A DNA stretch of 64,000 nt from Cylindrobasidium torrendii FP15055 ss-10 (taxonomy: Eukaryota; Basidiomycota; Agaricomycetes; Agaricales; Physalacriaceae), in the NCBI GenBank assembly GCA_000934385.1, contig KN880489.1, positions 62,001 to 126,000 of the forward strand, written 5' to 3'. The notes beneath the pieces were generated by a model that saw only the letters and a list, made by a program, of their open reading frames with translations, had not been told where the DNA came from and ran no database searches. The translations under genes and the position numbers were made by a program. Of the stretch, positions 22,622 to 32,743 are shown piece by piece. The stretch's first letter is position 1. Every line of letters begins with the position of its first letter.

Positions 22622-24345
22622 TCAGTGAGCATCGTCCGAACAGTCCTCTTCCTCTTCCTCTTGGACTTTCTTCTTGCGCCCTCGAGCTTTAGCTGGCACC
22701 TTCGCAACCTTTGTAGCAACTTTCTTCTTTTTCTCCTTTTCTTTTCCTTTTCCTTTCCCTGAGCCCTTAACCACAGCTTTGATAGCTGCAGCATGCTCCT
22801 CCCAGATATTTTCTCCTGACATCCCAGGCGCCTTCTGCAACATTTCGATTTCGGTTGCCCACACCTCAGGATCTTCAAGAGACGGCGTCTCAAGGACGAT
22901 GGGAATGCCTTGGGTTCGAACATCGGAGACGATATGTCGGAAGGCGGCAAACCCAATGTGACCACTGACGATTACCATGAAAGGCTGGACGACAACGAGA
23001 AGACGGGAGGGACGTACCAGCCGATGTTGTCGTGCCGGTCCTTATGGGAGCCGAGCTCGGTCATCGAGTCGTTCAAATGGATACCTCTGAGATATTGTAT
23101 TCCCACTATACTGTCGAAGTCACTGACTGCCACCAGGTTAGGATTGAATTACGCCCGACACGATGGGTACGACGCACTTGTCTTCCTGAAGAGATGTTTA
23201 GCACCGGGACTGTAAATGGGATGAAAACGGTGAGACGTACTCCCACGCCTCTTTCGTTCGTATATCGTATCCCTAAAAGGAACATTGAGCACACTACCGT
23301 AGGAACTTCAGCTTGGGGGACATACAGCTGCGAACATATGACCTAATCCCAGATGAGCAAACATACTGTGACTCTAGGCCAAAGGAAACTAACATGTATC
23401 CAGACATACACCGACGCGAGTCTTGTCCTCAACTAACTGAACGATGTCTCGTAGATGCGAAAATTCGCCACCAATTATGTTGCCTGCGCCAGCCTAGGTT
23501 CGACTGTGAATATTCGTTCTTGTAACATATATGGGACATGCCATATTCTCGATGACGGTGACCACTGAACCCGTCGACGGGTCCTGGTGAGCACGGTTCA
23601 GGCATTCGGCGATATACGCTATGGATTCAGCGGTCGTTGCTTCCCCTACAGTGGACCCTGGGCTATACACAGGTTTGTAAAGCTTAGGATAACACGGGGC
23701 TTACTCACTGGAAATTGTACAAGGTAAGCCCGAGCCTGGAGCAGCGGGCGAGGTCGTCCAGGAAGCATTCATATGATTTGGCGCGTTTGTCTCTGACAAG
23801 GGTAGCATTCACAGGAATGTCCGAGCTGGAAAGGGTGTGCGGCATACGCGTCTGGGTTGCCCATGTTGATGAGATAGCTGCCATGGGGAAGGACATGCTT
23901 GGGATCATAGCCATGTTTGTCCATACGTTCCTTGAACGCCTCGATGGTCGTCTCTTTCAAATCCGGGGAAGTCCATTTCCTCTGGGATTTGAGGAACAAC
24001 GCGAACGCGTTAGCGCTGGCATACGTCAGTCCACCGACGTACAACAATGGCTAGATGGAAAAATCATATAGACGCACCCAATTGCCAGCGCGTTTGACAC
24101 AGCATTTTCGATTCCACCTGCAGCAGAGACATGGGCACCGATCTTCCATGGACTATCGACGCGAGGCCGCAGAGGTGGTGCTAGTGCTGTTTGAATCCAC
24201 GCATCCAACACGAGGACGACAGCCATTGTTCTGCACCTTCCGAATTTCTGGATGTCTCTGTGTTTGGTCTGACCCTTTTTGTCTGCGGTTCTTCCTCCGT
24301 ATGTTCGGGCAGACTGCTTGCTAGACGCGCGCGCGTTTTTGCCAT
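22622..24345 (-). CDS. APN1: AP endonuclease 1 (endonuclease IV family)
   Basis: Base-excision-repair enzyme that cuts at abasic sites. Exon 1 ([15 protein letters not shown]) ends SRNSEG and joins [11 protein letters not shown] across a 50-base intron. The TIM-barrel core starts [20 protein letters not shown], the family's N-terminal signature. Then come [14 protein letters not shown] and [15 protein letters not shown]. The metal-binding signature [20 protein letters not shown] is readable on the minus strand at about 23020-23080, and the C-terminal barrel motif includes [12 protein letters not shown]. The tail is a Lys/Glu-rich stretch of about 50 residues ([13 protein letters not shown]...) likely to be a nuclear-targeting signal, as in yeast Apn1. 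TGA is at 22622-22624. Introns are many and short. Confidence 0.9.
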
Positions 24346-24780
24346 TTTCACCAGATGCGAGCGATAGAAGGCAGACGACGAGAGCAGCGTGTTTGTACGA
24401 AGCCAGAACGCGCGCATATAACGAAGGTGGTCGGAGGCTCACAGAGCCAATTTGAAACCGGGGGTCGCGCGCCGAACGGCGATAAGTGCCGTTGATCCGG
24501 CCGAGATTGTTGATTCGTTGGCGCTGGGCCATTGTTCTCTACTCCACGGTAACTCGTCCACATGGCGGGGCTCATTGTTCTCTTTCTTTGACCTCCTCGA
24601 ATTGGAAATGACAGCTGTTTGCGATCTCAGATGCATCCCAATTAGGATTTCTTGTCCCCTCTATAAAATGATCGACACTGGTCCATCTGTCTTTAACATT
24701 GTCCACCACAACGGACGCCCATTTCCCATCTTCGTTCTTCTTCGTTGTTCGAAGCTCGCCCATTTCACATTATTGCCGCC
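24346..24780. promoter_or_regulatory. Divergent promoter region (APN1 / Pro-Ala-rich protein)
   Basis: A 435-base spacer between head-to-head genes. A TATAAAA at 24662-24668 lies about 113 bases upstream of the plus-strand ATG at 24781. It is followed by a C/T-rich leader typical of strongly transcribed fungal genes. No counterpart TATA is obvious toward APN1. Confidence 0.45.
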
Positions 24781-25245
24781 ATGGTTCAACTCCGCGTTAC
24801 ATTCCCCGCTATTGTCCATGATCCCCAGGTCGCACCCTTCGTCGCCCAGCCTGCCCTGCAGCCGACATATGTCTCTGATTTCGACTTCGACTTCAGTTCA
24901 ATGGCTCCCCAATACGAGGAAGAAGCTCTGTCCCAGTGCCAGGCGTATGCCGATAGCCCCTGGGCTCGCGTGGATGCATGGCACGCCGAATGGCAGATGG
25001 ATGTGCGAGGAAGACCCCAACCCAGCAATGTCATGTTTCCCTTCGACTACGACGCTGCGCCGCTGCCTCTGGCGCCACAGGGTCTTGCACCCCAACCCAC
25101 GCAAATGTTCGCTCCCCCTCCACTCGCATTTGCGCCATTGCCAGTGACACCCACGCCCGCCGCCGTCCCCGCACCTGCGCCTTCGGTAGCACAGCCTGCC
25201 CCCGCCGCGCCCGCCGCCGGCAGCTCCTCGACGGGCAACAACTAG
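24781..25245 (+). CDS. Pro/Ala-rich small protein, unknown
   Basis: A single-exon frame of 154 residues. The first half is acidic and aromatic (FDFDFSSMAPQYEEEAL; DSPWARVDAWHAEWQ). The second half is an Ala/Pro/Gln low-complexity region with repeated PAP/APAP units ending GSSSTGNN. No signal peptide is present. A TATA box upstream, a C/T-rich leader and biased codons (mostly C-ending) suggest high expression. I do not recognise it. It may be a taxon-specific intrinsically disordered protein; homology has not been tested. Confidence 0.5.
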   Translation: MVQLRVTFPAIVHDPQVAPFVAQPALQPTYVSDFDFDFSSMAPQYEEEALSQCQAYADSPWARVDAWHAEWQMDVRGRPQPSNVMFPFDYDAAPLPLAPQGLAPQPTQMFAPPPLAFAPLPVTPTPAAVPAPAPSVAQPAPAAPAAGSSSTGNN

Positions 25246-25860
25246 ACCATTGTCTTCAACAGCGTTACCTTGCATTTCCTCTCCATCTTCTGGGCCCACC
25301 ATTAACTTATTGTGTTCATACTCGCTTTCTGGGATAATGTTCTCCTTTCCGATTGTTCACTGGAGGTTTATTGTTTATGTACACACATAAATCTGCCATC
25401 TCATATGTCTTTCTGGCTCGTTACTCGTTACAGATCCGATTTTGGACTGGCGCACCCTCGCAAATTGTTCCCATAATACGCTAGCGCATTAGCGCAGCGT
25501 CTTTTGTCTTTACCAAAATCTTATTCAATTGTGACACCACATACACGAATGGAAAGCGACGACTGCAATGTGATTTCTAATGCGGGTATATACAACAGAC
25601 ATCGAACTGAGTGAGCGAGGCGATTCAGTGAGTGGTACAAGTACACTTTACAGGGAGGAACTGAAAATCAGTAACGTGTATACGAGAAATCAGCGTCCGA
25701 ATCCTGCTAGGTGGATGTATAAAATCAGTTGGAAAGGAAAGTCTAGCAAATGAGTGAGGTCGATGTATAAAGGAGAGTATGAACAATCTATGGGTGGGAC
25801 CAGCAGAGACAAAAGACAATACGAATAAGTGACAGAAAGCAATCAAGTTGGCACCCTCGC
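25246..25860. other. Convergent intergenic, 3' regions
   Basis: The spacer lies between the ends of two convergent genes (the Pro/Ala-rich protein and glycogenin). No gene is seen. It is expected to contain both 3' UTRs. Confidence 0.5.
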
Positions 25861-28800
25861 CTACTGAGGCGACTCCTCCCAGGATGTCATTTTCAGGAAT
25901 CGCGCCAGAACCTCCTCCGACCCACGTTTGAAGTGTTCGACATCGCGAGCGGGATCGAAGACACGGCCAGCAGGCTTGCGAACGACTGGTGGTGGGCTGT
26001 TCACGAACGAGTCTGCTGGCGAGTCCGGGCCGCTTGTCGACGGCGCTGAAGACAGCGAGGTATTGGACATGGATGAGTCGCGCGTTATAGACGGGCTCGG
26101 GCCTGTGGGCCGCTTGCGGGTCGGCGTCGTGTCAAGTGTCGACGGGGGCGACGGGTAATGTTCCCTATGGTTGGTCGGCGTCTCTTGCGGCGGGAAGACA
26201 AACTCTCTTGGCGAGCGTACACCGCTGACAGGAGACGGAAAGGCGGTCATCATCGACACATCCGCGCCGGCGCTGACTTGATTGACAGGTAGGGCCAAAT
26301 GCTTTGGAGGCGCTTGCTTCGGTGAAGTTTGCGCCTGTGTAGTTCCAACTTGAACACCCTGACTCCTCATCGCAGGAGAGGTAGTCTGAACGCCACGTAC
26401 GGAGTAGGTTTTCTTTTTACCCTTGACATTGACAGAGTAGCTTGAAACCGACGAACGTCGGGACTCGCTTCGCGGTGTTGTGTCCGCATCGTCGCTGTCA
26501 TCCGCTCCCCAGCGAACAGGCTTACCAACGGGTTCAGCATCTTCGTCATCTGCATTGTCTTCATCATCGCCATCCATGCTACTTGCTTCGTAGTCTTCCC
26601 GACTACGGCCACTGCCCCTCCGCTTCCATGAATGGTCCTGGTCAAACGGTGAGCCAAGGATCGTCGGAGGAGGCGCCGGCCGTGTCAGCCGAGTCGCATA
26701 GTTCTGGATACTGGGCACTGTATCCCAAGCATTAGCATACGACAGGGATTGTGGTAAACCATGCTTCTGGCGCGAGCGGGGAGGCGGAGAGGGAAGAGAA
26801 GGAGCCGGTGGAGGAGGGCTAGGTTCGGGAACACGCTCAGGCAAGAAGTCCTCAGGAGCGGGCGCATCATGAGAGGGGAACACACGACCAGGCATACGAC
26901 GCTTTTGACCTTCCCATGGAAACACGGGTTGTATCTTGGGGCGCTTCGGAGGGCTGTTGGCGGCCGCTTGCGACACTGGCTGTTCGCCGCCAGTGACATT
27001 GCGGTAATGGCCTTCTCGTCGTAGGCGCTCCGGTATTTCAGGAACGGGAGGTGGCTCAAAAAACGCGCTAGGCTCTGGCGTGGGTTCCGTGGGTCCATGA
27101 TTATGATACTGGATAGGCTGGTCGTTGTGACGGCTGGGCGCCTGGTCCCAAATGTTCGGGAAGTATGTATCAGATGGGAATGCGTTTGGCGTCGGTGCAG
27201 TGTTCGGAGGAGGCTCGATGGCAGGATTCCAAGATAACTTGGGCGGAGACGGTGGCCGATAGAGTTCTTCATGCTGATGCTGATGATGCTGAGGCTCCTG
27301 GTGCTGGGAGCGATTGGGCTGGGGCTGCTGCGGTTCATGATGAGGATAGTAAGGTTCGTTGTTCTGGTGCTGATGCACATGGTGTTGCTTTTGCTGCTGC
27401 TGAGAATCATGTTGACTATGTCCACGGCCTTGTTGTAGGTCCTTGGATTGATGCTGCCCCTCGAATTGCAACGATTGAATGCGCTGTTGCGGGTGGTGGA
27501 AAGACCCCGAATGAGCATGTTGCGTTGGTTGCTGCTGCTGATGGTATTGTCGTGGGCCATGCGATCCTTGCTGACCGTCGGCGGGCGCATCGATCCGCGG
27601 TACAACAGAACCACCTGTAGTAGACGTTACTGATAGTACAGGTAACGACAGTGTGCTGGTGACAGGACCAAGGACAGATGAAGGAATCTCCCGAGCTTGG
27701 TTATGCTCGACGGGTGATTGCAGATTCCCGGCGCCATCAGTGGTCAAGTGCGCCGTGTCTATGCTTCCGGGAATTTGGGGCGGAGGTGTGGGCGGGCGAG
27801 GGCGCATAAGATCAATTCGCCCCTCCAAAGGCAAGCTACGATATTCCCCTTCGCCAGACTGTTGTCCGTTGGGACCAACAACCGCACCCATGCCTTCAAT
27901 CGCAAGCCTGCGCAAGACGTCCAAGCCCATTGGTACTGTGTGTCCGATACTTTGCTCTGGAGCCGCGACAAATTCGGCGCCAGTCCCAGTCTCTTCATCC
28001 CATGCCGCCAAGTATTTTCGCACTTCGAACTCGTTGTCTGGGATGATGCTTCGCGCGCGATAATGACGGTCGTACACGGCATACCATCGGTCGAGTAACG
28101 CGTTGAAATGGTAGACTTGGCTAGTCTCCGCCGAATGACTTTGCTGGCCGGAAAACGGCGCTCGGTGGGCGATATGGCTCCAGGGTTTGTTGGGACCGAT
28201 GAAATGAATGGCCTTGATCTGGTTCCCGAAGCGTTCATAAGCGGGAGCATACCTGCGGATAGGGTAAGACACGGACAGATGCAAAATTTTCTGAATGTTC
28301 GAAAATGTACTTACGTGTATGCAGCAGTGGGAGTGGTATTGTACCTGTGAGAAAGATTTAGATGAATCAGAAGGATTTGGGTCAGGCGTACGTGAAGCTC
28401 AGACGATGCCAATCATTGCCTCTCCACTCATTCAAAAGGCCCTGGTCACCACCGTCCCATGAGCCTTTGGACTTTGAAAGATCCTACGAGGAGTGCGTTA
28501 GTTCGAATAAATGAATTCAGGGCCTACTGCGCTCGGATTCCCGAGCCGACAGACGTGGGTGTGAGCGTACCTGCAACTCGGAGAATTTATCTTCGCCTGG
28601 GGAAAGAACCATAACGCCAGAGTTGAATATGTCAGGCCACCCAACATCCGGCACGGCGGCGAATTCATGAGGGAGCGTGAACAGATGCGACAGAGGCCGG
28701 ATTGGCAGCACGTCGGCATCGAGGAATATCAACTTCGTATACTGGGTCAAGCGGAAGACGTGAAGCTTGGTCAGAACAGTGCGAAGGTCCAGGCGGCCTG

Positions 28801-29283
28801 TGATTGAGGGAATGGTTAGCATGCAGAGCCTCAATCAGACGACAAAGGCGTATAACAGCCCCGCCTGGAGCCCCGCAACCCCACACTGAACGCATTGATC
28901 GTCCATTTGGACGCGTCCCAGAGAGAGCTGGCTCCATTAAGCCCAAGCAGGTGACTTTACCCCATGTAGAGGGGTATGAATGCGTGCAACGAATGATTGG
29001 TGGACAAAGGAAGCTAAGAAAACTCACCAAGCAACTTCAATCCTTTGTCGTCCTCCTGCACGATGACCTCCACACCGACGACCACGTCGTACGCCTTTCG
29101 AAGCAACTTGATGGTCGACACATCGAGAGTCTCTGGTGTCACAAGACAAATGGTCTGGAAGTCGACCTCGGGAGCGACGGCGGGGATTGGATGCACATCG
29201 CGGAGGGCGGCGGCGAGAGCAAGCGCGCCAGGGAGATAGTGATCCGAGGTCAAGAGCGTCGCAAAAGCGTAGGGACACGCCAT
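25861..29283 (-). CDS. Glycogenin glucosyltransferase with long disordered C-terminal tail
   Basis: GT8-family self-glucosylating primer of glycogen synthesis. The catalytic domain starts MACPYAFATLLTSDHYLPGA (ATG at 29281-29283). It continues with LTKLHVFRLTQYTKLIFLDA and DVLPIRP, giving the D-x-D metal motif (LDADV). FNSGVMVLSPGEDKF and DGGDQGLLNEW follow, then YNTTPTAAY and KAIHFIGPNKPW. The typical core ends near 28150. About 750 further residues are low complexity: Gln/His/Pro-rich at about 27250-27560 and Ser/Pro-rich beyond. The last residues (SEEVLARFLKMTSWEE) form a short helix and may be the glycogen-synthase docking peptide found at glycogenin C-termini; this is inference. TAG is at 25861-25863. 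Glycogenin genes often lie near HD loci in Agaricomycetes (from memory). Confidence 0.85.
27240..27560 (-). repeat. Gln/His-rich low-complexity coding repeat
   Basis: Degenerate CAG/CAA/CAC/CAT-rich codons (read on the minus strand) encode alternating Gln and His tracts in the glycogenin tail. The bias keeps more than one minus-strand frame open for hundreds of bases. Such tracts commonly vary in length between strains. Confidence 0.75.
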
Positions 29284-29835
29284 GGACGGGCGGGGAGTGG
29301 CAGTGAAGGCAAGAGCAAAGAAATTGGCTGACAAGAAAGAGAAACTGCCAAAAAGCGGTTTGATCTAATCAACATGAGCTCGCTTCGAATTAGGTCCAGA
29401 CCCATGCATGTCGCCTGGGATTTTTTGAGAGAATCGGTTCAAAGGTCACCAGGCCGGTAGTACTAGGATGCTATCATCTACCTACTTGCTTGAGATGACA
29501 TGGTACTTACACAGTAGGCTATTTGGCAGGACATGCCAATGGTATATGCAGAATGCAGGATTTCGTCGGGCTGAGGTTACAGATACACATTCTATCGACC
29601 GAATCACTTCGAGGACATCGCAATTAGGTCGATTTTGTGTCCTAAACGCGGACAACATGTACAGTCGAAGACTACAGGTCTGCCGCCACACTTGGCGGAA
29701 TGTATGACATCACCAATCGAGGTAGACACCGAATTCACATTCTCGATGTACGCGCTTTTGCGTGTGACCGCGATGTCTGGCCTCGCTCAGTGATCTCCAC
29801 GCTTCGCACAGCCCTAGAGCCTCAAGAGGACATTT
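29284..29835. promoter_or_regulatory. Divergent promoter region (glycogenin / ADCK2-like)
   Basis: About 550 bases separate the start codons of head-to-head genes. Small reading frames here have no coding character. Promoters for both neighbours must lie here. I see no clear TATA box. Confidence 0.4.
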
Positions 29836-32085
29836 ATGTCGGTTTTCTTCAAGCGCGCGCTCCGAAAAAGCGCTGCTCTCCCCCGCGTTCTGGAGGCAAG
29901 ACACGCATCAAATTGGACGCAGCTTCGAAATTCGAAATTCCCTTCTTTCTTTCTGCCCACACCCCGGCCGCGAGTGTTCCCACGCCAAAGATTACTGTGG
30001 CTGCTGCCAGTCGCAGGCGGCCTCTACCTTTCTCTTACGCCAGAGCAGAAATCGTTCATCCCTAGCCTGTTCTCCTCCCCGGATATCATACCATGTCATC
30101 CAGAACGACAGATTCAAACGATCTATTCACCAGCCGAACTCAACCTCACCATTGCAAACCGGCTCAGGACCTTCTTCTTCACACGAATATGGGAACCCAT
30201 TCTCACTGCGAAGCGGTTCATCCGCCTATGCTTCCTCTTTATCCCCGTCCTGGTGACAAGTCCGATGCTGCTAGTAGGAGACCCAGAGAAAAAGTTAGCT
30301 GGGGAGAGATGGGGAGCTATCTGGTGGTATGACTTCCTTGTCCAACAAATGGAATTGGCAGGGCCTACGTTTGTCAAGGTGCGTCACGCTGTTGCGACCA
30401 TTAATTAACAACCTCACTGGCTACAGTTAGCACAATGGGCAGGGTCAAGAACAGACTTGTTTCCTTCCGTTCTATGTGACCGCCTCGGTGAACTGCACTC
30501 GCACGGCAAAGCACATAGTTTAGAACACACGAAGAAGGTCATTTCACGCGCTTTCAACCGGCCATTCGAAGAGATTTTCGTCGAATTTGACGATGAACCA
30601 ATTGGCTCTGGCGCGATCGCTCAAGTGCATCGCGCTGTCTTGAAGCAGGACCTCATTCCTCCATCGTATCTGGGCCCAAGACGCCATAGGAACAAACTAA
30701 CAGACGAAATCGCACCCTCCCTGCTCAAGGAGCCGTTACCCTCCGTTCCTACCGCCGCGGTCGCCATCAAAATCCTCCATCCTCGCGTCGCCAAAACTAT
30801 CTCTCGGGACTTGGCCATAATGTCGTTCTTTGCGCGTTTCCTGACCGTATTCCCGGGTATGCATTGGATTTCGCTTCCAGAGGAGGTCGACGTATTTGGA
30901 GACATGATGTTTCAGCAACTCGACCTGAGGAACGAAGCCGATAACCTGCTCACCTTCGAGGCCAATTTCTCTCCGCGAAATGTCCCGATGACGTTCCCAC
31001 GTCCTCTGAAGAACTGGTCGACAACAGAGCTTCTTGTGGAAGAGTTCCAGGACGCTTTACCTTTAGAGGCATTCCTGAAGAATGGCGGCGGACCATTCGA
31101 CAAGCAGATGGCGACAGTTGGGTTGGATGCTTTCTTGGTGAATATTTGTCTTGTCTGATGGGTACCAACACTAAAGCCTTCCAGAACATGCTGCTCCTTG
31201 ACAACTTCGTTCATTCTGACCTTCACCCGGGCAACATCATGGTTAAATTCACTAAGCCAACTTCGACGGGGGCCCTCCTCAAGAACATCGTTCATGCCCT
31301 CAAGGTCCACTTCTTCCCTGGAACCCGTCAAGAGAGCGAACCTGCCATTCCTCCGCCAGATCTATCGGACTCTGACGGTATCGTATCAAAGTTACGAAGC
31401 TTAGCTTCAAATCGTCAGGAATGGCTAGCCGAATTATCCAAGTTATACGACGAGGGCTACCTTCCTGAAGTGGTCTTCATAGACGCCGGCCTTGTCACAT
31501 CACTTTCTGCGACAAACCGCTCTAACTTCTTGGAACTCTTCCGCTCTCTCGCAGAATTCGACGGATACCGTGCTGGTCAGCTAATGATTGAGCGCTGCCG
31601 CACTCCGGAACTCGCAATCGACACCGAAACTTTCGCATTGAAGATGCAGCATCTTGTCCTCACCGTCAAGCGAAAGACTTTTTCCTTGGGTCAGATCAAG
31701 ATATCTGATATTCTGACTGAGGTTCTACGTTCAGTACGAAAACATCACGTCAAAATGGAGGGCGACTTCATCAACACTGTAATTTCTATCCTCCTGCTCG
31801 AAGGCATCGGCAGACAACTCGACCCAGACCTTGATTTATTCAAGAGCGCATTGCCCATTTTGCGAAAGCTTGGTGGACAAATGGCAGGGAAGGATGCGAT
31901 CCAGGAGATGCCCAAGAACAATTTGGCGACTTTCTTGAAGGTGTGGGTGTGGCTAGAAGCCCGCGACCTTATCGCAGCGTCCATAGTCAACGCGGATGAC
32001 TTGATCAAATACGACTGGTATGTTGTGCTTTTTACCTGAGTGGCCATTTGTGCTGACATCGTGTAGGTTAACTCAGAGCATATGA
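29836..32085 (+). CDS. ABC1/ADCK2-like atypical kinase (Cqd1 type), mitochondrial
   Basis: Four exons (29836-30378, 30427-31137, 31185-32017, 32067-32085) encode 701 residues. The N-terminus (MSVFFKRALRKSAALPRVL) is a basic mitochondrial targeting sequence followed by a hydrophobic segment (LLWLLPVAGGLYLSL). The UbiB/ABC1 core shows KLAQWAGSRTDLFP in place of the usual KxGQ motif, then GSGAIAQVHRA, VAIKILHP with its Lys, RNEADNLLTF, the catalytic HSDLHPGNIMV and the metal-site FIDAGLV. This pattern, with the altered KxGQ element, resembles human ADCK2 and yeast Cqd1. These act in the inner mitochondrial membrane and affect coenzyme Q distribution and lipid homeostasis. The last coding exon has only 19 bases (ends LTQSI). 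The function is family-based. Confidence 0.85.
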
Positions 32086-32743
32086 GTGGGACTTTGCATG
32101 GACATTCATATACAAGATAGACTGAGCACGTCCTCGGTGGTTTGTATCGCTACTCTACTGTATATTCACGATAAATACAACAACTCATCGCGCCCGTGTT
32201 GATGAGATCCTTAAAGCATAACCCTCTTTGATTGACATAAGTGGCCCCATTCATAACGACAAGGAGTTTGAAACTGTGGCGGTACAGCCTTCTCTCCGAC
32301 TTTGAACCTACAACCTGTGCATTCATTTAGCCACATCGGTTAGCAATAACGCACCGCGCGGGAAAGCCACAGGGTTGCTCACAGGTATAGGTGCAACAGC
32401 AAGTTCTGCATGCTACTCCCGAATCATTGCAATCGCCTTGTTGGGGATGTGGACAAAGAAAAGATTACTTTGGTAGAACTTCAAGCTTCAAGGCTTACGA
32501 TGCACAGAACGCCCGGAAAAACAGCCTGTTCCTTTTTGTACATACCTATAAGTGGCCCTCAGTGACAAGGAGGGTGGAGATATTATCTGTAGAAGTAAAG
32601 TATGTAGGATACAGACAACTTGACGAACATAACAATGCGCACAGTACAAGACGACGGATGGAGCGAACGACAAAATGCGAGAGGATGATGGCAAATGAAG
32701 CATAACGGACAATAAAATCTAGATGAGAGTAAAAGGGACGTGG
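32086..32743. other. Convergent intergenic, 3' regions
   Basis: About 660 bases between two converging genes. No gene supported. A-rich stretches such as GATAAATACA near 32170 may be part of the polyadenylation region of the kinase gene. Confidence 0.45.

Noticed and set aside
26685..27614. 309-codon alternate minus-strand frame inside glycogenin
   Set aside because: It is a frame-shifted reading of the Gln/His-rich repetitive tail and lacks any domain; the longer in-frame protein fits glycogenin.
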